The notes under the pieces: model-generated | The model's database searches: none | Told to the model about the DNA's origin: nothing | The model's input: the letters and a program-made list of their open reading frames with translations, nothing else | Part shown: positions 24,990 through 34,280 of the stretch, piece by piece | Layout of the letters: each line of letters opens with the position of its first letter | How positions within the stretch are numbered: the stretch's first letter is position 1 | Program-made: the position numbers and the translations under genes | NCBI RefSeq assembly: GCF_002155685.1 | Contig: NZ_MUYK01000004.1 | Coordinates: 372,001-436,000, forward strand | Source: Erythrobacter colymbi | Lineage (GTDB): Bacteria; Pseudomonadota; Alphaproteobacteria; Sphingomonadales; Sphingomonadaceae | Length of the DNA stretch: 64,000 nucleotides | Reading direction: 5' to 3'

Positions 24990-25729
24990 GCCATCACCGC
25001 GTCATAGCCCTCGGCCTCGAGCCTGAGGGCGAGTTCCGGCCCGCCGGTCTCGACGATGCGGCCACCGGCGAGGATGCTGACCTTGTCGGGCGCCACGACG
25101 TCGAGCAGGCGCTGGTAGTGGGTGATCAGCAGCACCGCCTTGTCGGGGCTGCGCATGATGGCGTTGATCCCCGCGCCCACGATCCGGAGCGCGTCGATAT
25201 CGAGGCCCGAATCGGTCTCGTCCAGCACCGCGAAGGCCGGGTCGAGGATGCCCATCTGCACCATCTCGGCGCGCTTCTTCTCGCCGCCCGAGAAGCCGAC
25301 ATTGACCTGCCGCTTGAGCATTTCCATGTCCATCTTGAGCAGTGCGGCCTTGTCCTTGGCGAGCTTCAGGAACTCGCCCCCGCTCAGAGGCTCCTCCCCG
25401 CGCGCCTTGCGCTGGGCGTTCAGTGCCTCGCGCAGGAACTGGACGTTGGAGACGCCGGGGATCTCGACCGGATACTGGAAGCCCAGGAACAGCCCCGCCG
25501 CCGCGCGCTCGTGCGGTTCGAGCGCGAGCAGATCCTGCCCGCGGAAGGTCACGCTGCCCGCGGTCACCTCGTAGCCGGGCTTGCCGCCGAGCACGTTGGT
25601 GAGCGTCGACTTGCCCGCGCCGTTGGGGCCCATGATCGCGTGGACCTCGCCCGCGGGGACGGTCAGCGAGAGGCCCTTCAGGATAGGCTTGTCGCCGACG
25701 CTGGCATGAAGGTTGTCGATGATCAGCAT
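24986..25729 (-). CDS. sufC: Fe-S cluster assembly ATPase SufC
   Basis: A 247-residue ABC-type ATPase that powers the SufBCD complex. Walker A GPNGAGKST (34-42), Q-loop in FLGFQYPVEIPGV, signature FSGGEKKRAEM, Walker B and D-loop AVLDETDSGLDIDAL, switch His in LLITHYQRLLD. The ATG at 25729 shares one base with the stop of the preceding gene; the stop overlaps sufD by 4 nt. Cytoplasmic. Confidence 0.96.
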   Translation of the reverse strand: MLIIDNLHASVGDKPILKGLSLTVPAGEVHAIMGPNGAGKSTLTNVLGGKPGYEVTAGSVTFRGQDLLALEPHERAAAGLFLGFQYPVEIPGVSNVQFLREALNAQRKARGEEPLSGGEFLKLAKDKAALLKMDMEMLKRQVNVGFSGGEKKRAEMVQMGILDPAFAVLDETDSGLDIDALRIVGAGINAIMRSPDKAVLLITHYQRLLDVVAPDKVSILAGGRIVETGGPELALRLEAEGYDAVMA

Positions 25730-26253
25730 TATTCGCCGTCCTTGTCCTTGTTGGCGGCCGCTTCCGCTGCCGCATCGGTGCGCGCCTTGACGACGCTGGC
25801 ATCGCGCAGTTCGAGCACGAGGCCCTTGGGGCGCCCGGCCTCATAGGCATCGCTCGCCGCCTGCGCGCCGTTGACGCGGGCCATGAACTGCTGGTCGAGA
25901 TCGCGCCCGCGCGCGACGTGGATCTTGCCGATGTTGTCGAACAGCGTGTCGACCTCGGCAGGGGTGAGTTTCGTCTTGGCGTTGACGAGGATTTCGTTCG
26001 CCTCGGTGATCGACTTGGCCTTCTGCGCGGCGCAGCGGGTGAGATCGGCGGCGTGCTGGCTCTCGAAATCGGCCTTGCCCGCGATGCGGCGGTCGGTGAC
26101 CTGCAGGCAGCGACGGTAATCGGCGACCTGGCCCTGAATGGCGCGCGGATATTCGACGCTCCAGGTTTCCGGATTGTCGTTCTTGACCGCGACGGCGGCC
26201 TCACCGCCAAGCTGGAGCAGGGCGATGGGGGCAAGGAGAGTGGCGAGGATCAC
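25729..26253 (-). CDS. Exported protein of unknown function between sufB and sufC
   Basis: A 174-residue protein with a signal peptide (ILATLLAPIALLQLGGEAAVA), then a helical region with two Cys (RRCLQVTDRR, LTRCAAQ) and a charged Ala/Lys tail (ARTDAAAEAAANKDKDGE). No family recognised. It overlaps the DUF559 gene by 4 nt and shares its last base with the sufC start, so it is tightly built into the operon even though it is predicted to be exported. Confidence 0.7.
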   Translation of the reverse strand: MILATLLAPIALLQLGGEAAVAVKNDNPETWSVEYPRAIQGQVADYRRCLQVTDRRIAGKADFESQHAADLTRCAAQKAKSITEANEILVNAKTKLTPAEVDTLFDNIGKIHVARGRDLDQQFMARVNGAQAASDAYEAGRPKGLVLELRDASVVKARTDAAAEAAANKDKDGE

Positions 26254-26819
26254 GGCTTGCGGCTCCGGGGTTTGGGGGTGGAATTGCGGTCGGCACGGTC
26301 GTCGCCGCGCGGCTTGGGGCGCGAATAGGTTTGCTTGGGATTGGCCGCCTTGTGCGCGCGGGCAGCTTCCTTCCGCTCGGCGATGCGATCGCGCATCACC
26401 TGCGTGAGCTGCTTCAGCACCTCGTCGAGGTTCTCGAGGATGTCCTTCGCAGCGATGCGCATCACCTTGATGCCGACGCTCTCGAGGCTCTTGTCACGGC
26501 GCTTGGCGAGGGTGTCGTTCTGCCCCTCCTCGTCGATCGCCAGCGCGAGGCCGAGGTTGTGGCAGTTGAAATCGACGATCGCGGAGCCGACCACCGCGTG
26601 GCGCTTGAAGGTGTAGCGGCCCATGTCGGCGGCCGCGAACTTCGCCGCGAGCGCCTTGTGTGCCTCGGACGAATGGCGCCGCAACTCGCGCGCCTGTTCG
26701 TGCAGCGCATCGAGCCGCTTCTCCGAAATCTCCCACCCGCGGCCCTTCTTCTTGAGCGCGGGGGCGTCGGCGGAGGAGGCAGCCTCAGGGTTGAGGGCGA
26801 GGGTTTTGCGTTCAGTCAT
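26250..26819 (-). CDS. DUF559 (VSR-like endonuclease fold) protein
   Basis: A 189-residue basic protein from the ATG at 26819. The centre, ARELRRHSSEAHKALAAKFAA then YTFKRHAVVGSAIVDFNCHNLGLALAIDEEGQ and LESVGIKVMRIAAKDILENLDEV, matches DUF559, a PD-(D/E)XK-type nuclease fold related to Vsr. The candidate catalytic set is Asp in VDF and Glu in IDEEGQ. The N- and C-terminal tails are Lys/Arg-rich and probably bind nucleic acid. Why a nuclease-like gene sits in the suf operon is unclear; it follows a low-GC gene that looks acquired. Confidence 0.8.
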   Translation of the reverse strand: MTERKTLALNPEAASSADAPALKKKGRGWEISEKRLDALHEQARELRRHSSEAHKALAAKFAAADMGRYTFKRHAVVGSAIVDFNCHNLGLALAIDEEGQNDTLAKRRDKSLESVGIKVMRIAAKDILENLDEVLKQLTQVMRDRIAERKEAARAHKAANPKQTYSRPKPRGDDRADRNSTPKPRSRKP

Positions 26820-27045
26820 CGGCCATTTCATCTTCTGTCACGAAACCTTCAGGCCAGTGATCCTGATTGAGCGAGTATTCATCGACACAGAAACCGTCGG
26901 GGAAATCCTTGAAGCCCGGTTGTTTGATTAACCTTTCAATCGCGGCATCAGCCTCAGCTTGCGAAGAGTAAACCCCGATGAATTTCACCTCGGAGGCGTC
27001 GTCATCAAGTTCGCGCTCATGTTGGACAACGTAGACCGAGTTCAC
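26812..27045 (-). CDS. Small acidic protein, probably acquired (DUF7336-like)
   Basis: A 77-residue product beginning NSVYVVQHERELDDDASEVKFIGVYSS, with AEADAAIERLIKQPGFKDFPDGF and DHWPEGF following. This fold, in which an N-terminal strand YVVQH is followed by a 'sequence position' helix, resembles DUF7336-type proteins. Base composition is clearly lower in GC than the suf genes around it. It overlaps the DUF559 gene by 8 nt. Likely a later insertion together with the repeat at 27077-27159. Confidence 0.65.
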   Translation of the reverse strand: MNSVYVVQHERELDDDASEVKFIGVYSSQAEADAAIERLIKQPGFKDFPDGFCVDEYSLNQDHWPEGFVTEDEMADD

Positions 27046-27076
27046 CTCACGCCCCCCTCAAGCGAAATCGCCCCTT

Positions 27077-27159
27077 CGTCATCCCGGCGAAGGCCGGGAC
27101 CCAGTGAGGCCGAGCGCTGCACTTTGCCGCTCTGGGCCCCGGCCTGCGCCGGGGTGACG
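27077..27159. repeat. Dispersed palindromic repeat, CGTCATCCCGGC type
   Basis: Left arm CGTCATCCCGGCGAAGGC and right arm, on the opposite strand, CGTCACCCCGGCGCAGGC are near-identical and lie 83 bp apart end to end, each containing its own CCGGC/GCCGG hairpin. It separates sufB from the rest of the operon, so the suf transcript must read through it. Related units occur at 37316, 55091, 55468 and 59021. Confidence 0.8.
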
Positions 27160-27181
27160 GTTCTGGGGTGGGCGAGGCTAA

Positions 27182-28659
<1,478 letters not shown>

Positions 28660-28663
<4 letters not shown>

Positions 28664-29100
28664 GCCGGAAGGTCCTCGGAAATGGTGGTCGTCGCGGGGG
28701 CGACGGGGCCGCGCAGCTGGGCGAGGGTGATGCCCGCCAGCGCGCCGCGCAGCGCGTTGTTGATGATCGGCCAGTGCGGCTTCATGTTGCACCCGCTCTC
28801 GAAATCGCAGGGGGTGTGATCGATGCAGGCGGTGAGCGCGATGCGGCCCTCGATCGCCTCGACGATATCCGCGACCGTGATAGCGGCCGCCGGACGCCCG
28901 AGTTGCAAGCCCCCATGCGCGCCGCGCACGCTGCGAAGGAGCCCCGCGGCGGTCAGCTTGGAGACCAGCTTCTGAACCGTCGGCACCGGAAGGCCTGTCT
29001 CGGTCGCAAGCTCGGCTGCGCTCACCCGGCCGTTGCCGCAATGCAGGGCAGCCTGGCACATCGTGATGACGGCATAATCGGCAAGGTTGGACAGGCGCAT
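28660..29100 (-). CDS. sufR: Rrf2-family Fe-S regulator of the suf operon
   Basis: A 146-residue winged-helix protein from the ATG at 29100; the conserved start [14 protein letters not shown] decides against the upstream in-frame start. The recognition helix is [11 protein letters not shown], with [16 protein letters not shown] as wing. Three Cys, C92, C98 and C104 ([13 protein letters not shown]), are positioned to bind a [2Fe-2S] cluster as in IscR. It is therefore expected to sense Fe-S status and repress its own operon. A 25-bp palindrome upstream (29116-29140) is the likely operator. Confidence 0.93.
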
Positions 29101-29115
29101 TTGCGAGCGGTTCTC

Positions 29116-29140
29116 AATTCGGACGGAATCAGTCCGAATT
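29116..29140 (-). promoter_or_regulatory. Likely SufR/Rrf2 operator (25-bp palindrome)
   Basis: AATTCGGAC and GTCCGAATT form a perfect 9-bp inverted repeat with a 7-bp spacer, 16-40 nt upstream of the regulator's ATG. Just upstream on the minus strand, TTGTAA, 17 bp, then TAATTG fit a weak -35/-10 pair, placing the palindrome at the transcription start. Position and symmetry fit auto-repression; binding is inferred. Confidence 0.7.
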
Positions 29141-29185
29141 GGCAATTAGGAGTACTTCGCTCGCATTACAAGCCGCCAATGCGCC

Positions 29186-30049
29186 CTACTCGGCGGCGGA
29201 CTTGAGCGGTGTGCCCGCATCGCCATGCGCGGCCGGATCGAGCAGTTCTTCGGCCAGCGACTGCCGCCGGAACTGCGAGGGTGTGCGTCCGGTGTAGCGG
29301 CGGATGTCGCGGATCAGGTGAGCCTGGTCGAAATAGGTCGCCATCAGCTGGTCGTGCAGCTCCCGGCTGATCCCCGGCTGCGACAGCAGCATCGCCGCCC
29401 GCAGCGCACGGAAGCGCTTGAGCACCTGTGCCGGGGCGACCCCGAAGAAGCGGCGGCAGATGCGCTGCACCTGCCGCGGTGAGACGCTGACGGCGGCATA
29501 GAGATCGGCGAGCGCGGGATCGAACCCGCTCGCCAGCCAGCGCAGGATCGCATCGACCACCGCGACATGATCGGCATTGGGCGTGTGAGGCGCCTCGGCG
29601 ATGACCGCGGCGAGCGCCGTGCAGACATCCTCGGGTGTGATCCGGCCATCCCGGCAGGCGGTGGCAGCGGCTTCGAGCGCAGCGATCTGGTCGGCGCTCA
29701 GCACGGCCTCGGCCGGGAGCAGCCGGTCGTGCACTTCATCTGCGGGCAGGTTGGCGAGCCGCTGCCACGCGGTGTGGGTGAGCGATGCCCCCACTTGCAG
29801 CACCGGCCCTTCCAGCACCGCGCGGGCGCTGCGCATCTGCGGGGCGTTGATGAAGACCGCGGAGGAGGTCCCCGTCGACCCGTCTGCGAAAGTGAAGTGC
29901 ACCTGCCCGCGCACCATCACGATCAGCTGCGCGGAATAGGCCGGAATCGCCTCCTCGATCGGCCCGGCATCAGTCTCGATGGTGTAGAAGGTATGGACCA
30001 GCGCCGCCGCATCCTCGGCAGGCGCGATCATCTTTGTGCGAAACGGCAA
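29186..30049 (-). CDS. AraC-family transcriptional regulator
   Basis: A 287-residue regulator. The N-terminal half is a cupin-like sensor (AYSAQLIVMVRGQVHFTFADGS). The C-terminal AraC HTH (about 185-275) shows LYAAVSVSPRQVQRICRRFFGVAPAQVLKRFRALRAAMLL and FDQAHLIRDIRRYTGRTPSQFR, with both recognition helices. It lies directly upstream of the sufR promoter region and is paralogous to the next gene; targets cannot be inferred. It is not in the suf operon. Confidence 0.9.
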   Translation of the reverse strand: MPFRTKMIAPAEDAAALVHTFYTIETDAGPIEEAIPAYSAQLIVMVRGQVHFTFADGSTGTSSAVFINAPQMRSARAVLEGPVLQVGASLTHTAWQRLANLPADEVHDRLLPAEAVLSADQIAALEAAATACRDGRITPEDVCTALAAVIAEAPHTPNADHVAVVDAILRWLASGFDPALADLYAAVSVSPRQVQRICRRFFGVAPAQVLKRFRALRAAMLLSQPGISRELHDQLMATYFDQAHLIRDIRRYTGRTPSQFRRQSLAEELLDPAAHGDAGTPLKSAAE

Positions 30050-30162
30050 CCAACACCACCCCCGTCAACCGGAGGGCCCCCTGTTCTGGTTTGCGCGACC
30101 CGGGGAGCCGTTAGCCCCCACCCGGTCTTTTTGCGCAACCTGTTGCCGCTTGTCGAGAGGGA

Positions 30163-31074
30163 TCAGCCGTTCAGTTCGCGCAGGTTACGCGCATCGATCA
30201 TCTCGGCGAGGTAGGGCGTCGAGGCATCGCCGAGCCGCGCGGGCGTGCGGCCGACGAAGTGGGTGATCTCGCGGATCATGTGGGGCTGATCGAAGAAGGC
30301 CTCGGCGATCTCGGCCTCGTCCTCCAGCGACAGGTGCGGGGCGGTGAGCAGGGCTGCGGCCCTGAGCGCGCGGTACTTGCGGGCAAGCGCGCGGGGCGGG
30401 AGGCCGAAATAGCGCTCCACCAGACGCTGCACCTGCCGCGGCGAATAGCCTGCCACGCCGGCAAGGTTGCCGACCTCGGGATTGAAGGCCGCGCCCAGCC
30501 AGCGCCCGGTCGCCGCGATCAGTTCCAGATGGCGCGGGTTGAGCGGCTTGAGGTTGGCCGCGATGAACCCGCCCACCGCCAGCGCGCAGTCGCGCCCGCT
30601 CATCCGGCCTGCGCGATAGGCGGCGAGCCATGCCTGCCCCTCGGCCTCGATCTGCGGCCCGAGCACGCTGGCCGCCGGCAGCAGCCGGTCGCGGTGCTGG
30701 CCAGCATGGAGCCCCGTCAGCGCCGCCCACCCCACCGGCGTCAGCGCCGCGCCGAAGGCATGGAACGGCCCTTCGACCTCGATCGGGGTCGCGCGCGAGA
30801 GCGGGGTGAGCAGGCCGACCTCGTGGTTGGGATCGCGGTGCCCGGCAGCGAACAGCATCTCGCCCTTGCCGTGCGGGAAGAAGCACAGATTGCCGATCGA
30901 AGCGGGCTGGATGTCACGGATTGACCGCTCGTCGCAGCGGAAGTGGTAGAGCGTGGTGACGAAGGGCGCGAGCGGCGCGGGCGGGGCGATGTAATCGACC
31001 GCGATCAGCGCCGCGGGGGTCAGCGCGGGACTATCGCCGGGCTTCGATATGTCGGGGGACAGGGGGGCATCCAT
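30163..31074 (-). CDS. AraC-family transcriptional regulator (paralogue)
   Basis: A 303-residue protein of the same design as the neighbour at 29186-30049: sensor half with PASIGNLCFFPHGKGEMLFAAG and HTH half LAGVAGYSPRQVQRLVERYFGLPPRALARKYRALRAAALL, then FFDQPHMIREITHFVGRTPARL. The two are clearly related in the HTH and in the inter-domain WAALTGLHAGQHRDRLLPA-like segment, so they arose by duplication and diverged. The 113-bp gap between them holds nothing I recognise. Confidence 0.9.
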   Translation of the reverse strand: MDAPLSPDISKPGDSPALTPAALIAVDYIAPPAPLAPFVTTLYHFRCDERSIRDIQPASIGNLCFFPHGKGEMLFAAGHRDPNHEVGLLTPLSRATPIEVEGPFHAFGAALTPVGWAALTGLHAGQHRDRLLPAASVLGPQIEAEGQAWLAAYRAGRMSGRDCALAVGGFIAANLKPLNPRHLELIAATGRWLGAAFNPEVGNLAGVAGYSPRQVQRLVERYFGLPPRALARKYRALRAAALLTAPHLSLEDEAEIAEAFFDQPHMIREITHFVGRTPARLGDASTPYLAEMIDARNLRELNG

Positions 31075-31125
31075 GGCAATCCTCTGCCCTCATGCCACAA
31101 TTCCCGCACCCGTCAAAAACGCATC

Positions 31126-31161
31126 AAAAAAGGGCGGCACTCCCGAACAGGAACGCCGCCC
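31126..31161 (-). terminator. Intrinsic terminator with no assigned gene
   Basis: On the minus strand GGGCGGC...GCCGCCC forms a 7-bp stem, extended by inner TTCC/GGGA pairing, followed directly by TTTTTT. No minus-strand CDS ends here, so it most likely terminates a small RNA. Confidence 0.75.
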
Positions 31162-31236
31162 ATTGAGTTGAGGAACTCATTGCATTGCTGCTCCGAGCCC
31201 TTCGGGTCGCGGGGATCTGATAGCCTGCCAATCTTC
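31126..31236 (-). ncRNA. Candidate small RNA, about 110 nt
   Basis: Reading leftwards, the segment ends in the terminator at 31126-31161 and contains a second perfect hairpin GAGTT-CCTC-AACTC (31165-31178), whose loop shows CCTC, and a third weak CCC-GAA-GGG hairpin (about 31193-31209). A TACAAT -10-like box lies at 31243-31248; the -35 is poor. The exposed pyrimidine loop could pair with ribosome-binding sites. The 5' end is a guess. Confidence 0.4.
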
Positions 31237-31247
31237 AGGAGGATTGT

Positions 31248-31365
31248 ATGCAAGCGACACGGGTCTTTGCGGGGGAGCAGATCAGGCTTTCGGCGACCTT
31301 GCCGAAAGGGGGGAGAACACCTCGCCTTCGTCGACCCGCTCGACACGGCGGCCGCGCTGGCATAG
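31248..31365 (+). pseudogene. Small ORF of about 38 codons interrupted at a G6 run
   Basis: AGGAGG stands 5 nt before an ATG. In frame, the peptide reads MQATRVFAGEQIRLSATLPK and then runs into a G6 tract (31308-31313) after AAA. Reading one base less at the tract continues as GGEHLAFVDPLDTAAALA and stops at 31365, 10 nt before pyrD. The smooth, coding-like join suggests either a frameshift mutation, a sequence error, or programmed slippage. Family not recognised. Confidence 0.45.
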
Positions 31366-31375
31366 GCGACGGGCC

Positions 31376-32419
31376 ATGCTGTTCCGCCTGATCCGCCCCG
31401 CCATTTTCGCGCTCGATTCCGAGACCGGTCACCGCCTCGCGCTGCGCGGGCTGGCGGCGCTTCCCTCGCGCGCACCGGCGGCGCCCGGGCCGCTGGCGGT
31501 GGAGGTGGCGGGCCTTACCTTCCCCAATCCGGTCGGCGTCGCGGCGGGGTTCGACAAGGACGCCGAGGTGCCCGACGCGCTGCTCGGCCTCGGCTTCGGC
31601 TTTACCGAGGTCGGCTCGATCACCCCGCTCCCGCAGGCGGGCAATCCCAAGCCGCGCCTGTTCCGGCTGGTCGAGGATCAGGCGGTGATCAACCGCATGG
31701 GCTTCAACAATGGCGGGGCCGAGGCGGCGCTGGCGCGGCTGCGCGCGCGCTCGGGCCGCCCCGGGATCGTCGCGGTGAACATCGGCGCGAACAAGGATTC
31801 GGCCGACCGCATCGCCGACTACGCGGTGATGGCGCGGATGATGGCGCCAGTTGCCAGCTACCTGTGCGTCAACATCTCCAGCCCCAACACGCCGGGCCTG
31901 CGCGCGCTGCAGGACGAGAGCGCGCTGACCGGCCTGCTCGACGCGGTGATCGCGGCGCGGGACGAGGCGATAGGGGATGCAGCCAAGCCGCCGGTGTTCC
32001 TCAAGGTCGCCCCCGATCTCGAGCCAGCGGACATTGACGCGATCGCCCGCATCGCCATCGACAAGAAGCTCGGCGCGCTGGTGGTCTCGAACACCACGAT
32101 CTCGCGGCCCGATCTGCGCTCGGACCATGCGGGCGAGACGGGTGGCCTCTCGGGCGCACCCCTGCGGAGCCTCGCCACGCAGCGCCTGCGCGATTTCCGC
32201 AAGGCGACGGGCGGTGCGATCCCGCTGGTCGGCGTGGGCGGGATCGCCACGGCCGAGCACGCATGGGAGCGCATCCGTGCGGGCGCATCGCTGGTGCAGC
32301 TCTATTCCGCGATGGTCTACGAAGGCCCGGGCCTGGGCGCGCGGATCGTGCGGGGGCTCGAGACCCTGATGCGGCGCGACGGGTTCGCGAGCATTGCCGA
32401 GGCCGTCGGAAGCGAATAG
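31376..32419 (+). CDS. pyrD: Dihydroorotate dehydrogenase (quinone)
   Basis: A 347-residue class 2 enzyme that oxidises dihydroorotate to orotate in pyrimidine synthesis, passing electrons through FMN to quinone; peripheral inner-membrane location via the N-terminal helices (MLFRLIRPAIFALDSETGHRLAL). Seen: NPVGVAAGFDKDAEV, GFTEVGSITPLPQ-GNPKPR, NRMGFNNGGAE, NISSPNTPGLR with the catalytic Ser region, FLKVAPDL, VVSNTTISRP, GGLSGAPLR and VGVGGIATAEHA. The ATG at 31376 is chosen by conservation. The gene stands 9 nt before the ggt gene. Confidence 0.96.
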   Translation: MLFRLIRPAIFALDSETGHRLALRGLAALPSRAPAAPGPLAVEVAGLTFPNPVGVAAGFDKDAEVPDALLGLGFGFTEVGSITPLPQAGNPKPRLFRLVEDQAVINRMGFNNGGAEAALARLRARSGRPGIVAVNIGANKDSADRIADYAVMARMMAPVASYLCVNISSPNTPGLRALQDESALTGLLDAVIAARDEAIGDAAKPPVFLKVAPDLEPADIDAIARIAIDKKLGALVVSNTTISRPDLRSDHAGETGGLSGAPLRSLATQRLRDFRKATGGAIPLVGVGGIATAEHAWERIRAGASLVQLYSAMVYEGPGLGARIVRGLETLMRRDGFASIAEAVGSE

Positions 32420-32428
32420 CACCCCCAC

Positions 32429-34168
32429 ATGCGCATTTTCCTCGCCCTTGCCGCTCCCTTTGCCCTTGTCCTGAGCGGTTGCGCCACCAACGGAGCCGAC
32501 GCGCTATCCGGGCCGCCCTTCCCGCCTGAGCATTATGCCGGACCGGTCTCGCGCGGCGCCGTCAGCAGCGCGGATCCGCGCGCGACCGCGGCGGGCGAGG
32601 CGATCCTTGCGGCGGGTGGCTCGTCGACCGATGCGGCGATCGCGGTGATGCTGGCGCTGACCGTGGTCGAGCCGCAAAGCTCCGGCATCGGCGGGGGCGG
32701 CTTTATGGTGCGCAGCGATGCCAAGAGCGGCTCGCTCGTCACCTATGACGGGCGGGAGACCGCACCTGCCGCCGCCACGCCGACGCGCTTCCTCGATGCC
32801 TCGGGCAAGGTTCTCCCGCGCGAGAGCCGCGTCTTCTCGGGCCTCAGCGTCGGGGTGCCGGGCAATCTCGCGCTCGCTGCCAAGGCCCACGCGGCGCACG
32901 GCAAGTTGCCCTGGGCCAAGCTGTTCGAACCCGCCATCGCGCTCGCCGAAAACGGCTTCGTGATGAACAAGCGCCTCTACGAATCGCTGGCGGGCAACAA
33001 GGGCCGCGCCGACAAGTCCGATTCCGCTCGCACGGTGTTCTTCGGTGCAGACGGCCAGCCGCTGCCGGTCGGCTCCACGGTGCGCGTGCCGGAGCTCGCC
33101 GCGACCTTGCGCACGCTGGCCGCGAAGGGCCCAGCGGCGTTCTACGGCCCCGAGCCGGCCGCCGCGCTTGCCGGGTATGTCGCAGGCGCAACCCCGCAGG
33201 ACGGCAAGATGACCGCCGCCGACGTCACCGGCTACACCGCCAAGGAGCGCGCGGCGCTGTGCACCACCTACCGCGTCTACAAGATCTGCGGCATGGGGCC
33301 GCCGTCCTCGGGCGGGATCGCGGTGGCGCAGATGCTCGGCCAGCTCGAGCGCTTCGATCTGGCCGCATTGGGCCCCGACAGCCCGGTGTTCTGGCACCTG
33401 TTCATCGAAAGCCAGCGCCTCGCCTATGCCGACCGCGAGCTCTATTCGGGCGACAGCGATTTCGTCGCGGTGCCCACCGAAGGGCTGGTCGACCGCGCTT
33501 ATCTCGCCAAGCGTTCCGCGCTGATCGACCCCGCCACCACCATCGCCAAGCCCGAACCCGGCGTACCCCCGGGCGCGCCGCTCGCGCGCGGGGACGGGCC
33601 GGAGGAGCCCGAGCATGGCACCACCCACTTCGCGGTGGTCGATAGCGGGGGGAATGCGGTCAGCTACACCTCGACTGTCGAGGGCGCCTTCGGATCGGGG
33701 CTGCATTTCCGCGGCTTCTATCTCAACAACGAACTCACCGATTTCACCCTGACCCCCGAAGCGGACGGCAAGCCGGTCGCCAACCGGGTCGAGGGCGGCA
33801 AGCGCCCGCGTTCCTCGATGGCGCCGACCATCGTCTATGATGCGAGCGGCAAGGTGGTGCTGGTGATCGGCGCGGCGGGCGGGCCGACCATCCCCGTCAC
33901 CGTCGCGCGCGGGATCATCGGCGTGCTCGATTTCAAGCTCGGCGCGCAGGACGCGCTGGCGCTGCCCTTCGCGATGTCCGTCGGCGACATGCTGCTAATC
34001 GAGGAGGGCACGCCGCTGGTGGCGATGCAGGCGGAACTGGAGCGGCTCGGCCACAAGGGCATCCGTGCCGGGGCTGCGCCGATCAAGGCCAACGCGCTGG
34101 GCCGCCGCGCCGACGGCAGCTGGGAAGTGGCGACCGAGCCGCGCCTCGTCAGCGTCGTCACCCCCTGA
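32429..34168 (+). CDS. ggt: Gamma-glutamyltransferase, lipoprotein
   Basis: A 579-residue Ntn-hydrolase precursor that cleaves gamma-glutamyl bonds of glutathione in the periplasm. Lipobox LSGC (C18) instead of a plain signal peptide suggests membrane anchoring. The precursor cleaves itself before the catalytic T398 in EHGTTHFAVVD, giving a large chain (about 380 residues after the signal) and a small chain of about 182. Other sites: GIGGGGFMV, RETAP, GGPPSSGG-like MGPPSSGGIAVAQ, PRSSMAPTIV and the GAAGGPTIP oxyanion loop. Confidence 0.94.
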   Translation: MRIFLALAAPFALVLSGCATNGADALSGPPFPPEHYAGPVSRGAVSSADPRATAAGEAILAAGGSSTDAAIAVMLALTVVEPQSSGIGGGGFMVRSDAKSGSLVTYDGRETAPAAATPTRFLDASGKVLPRESRVFSGLSVGVPGNLALAAKAHAAHGKLPWAKLFEPAIALAENGFVMNKRLYESLAGNKGRADKSDSARTVFFGADGQPLPVGSTVRVPELAATLRTLAAKGPAAFYGPEPAAALAGYVAGATPQDGKMTAADVTGYTAKERAALCTTYRVYKICGMGPPSSGGIAVAQMLGQLERFDLAALGPDSPVFWHLFIESQRLAYADRELYSGDSDFVAVPTEGLVDRAYLAKRSALIDPATTIAKPEPGVPPGAPLARGDGPEEPEHGTTHFAVVDSGGNAVSYTSTVEGAFGSGLHFRGFYLNNELTDFTLTPEADGKPVANRVEGGKRPRSSMAPTIVYDASGKVVLVIGAAGGPTIPVTVARGIIGVLDFKLGAQDALALPFAMSVGDMLLIEEGTPLVAMQAELERLGHKGIRAGAAPIKANALGRRADGSWEVATEPRLVSVVTP

Positions 34169-34280
34169 CAAGCCCGCCTCACGGCTTGCCGCTACGGCTC
34201 ACACCTTCTAACTAAAGGACGCACGGGGTCGCACCTCAACCCCGAACGAGATATTCCGAAGGGATCAGGAGCCTTTGCCA

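Larger units (their letters stand above)
31075..31375. other. 301-bp gap: orphan terminator, candidate sRNA and broken small ORF
   Basis: This gap between the AraC gene and pyrD is not empty. It holds an intrinsic terminator on the minus strand (31126-31161), which has no upstream minus-strand gene, and a small plus-strand ORF with a strong ribosome-binding site that needs a frameshift (31248-31365). Both are listed separately. Confidence 0.7.
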
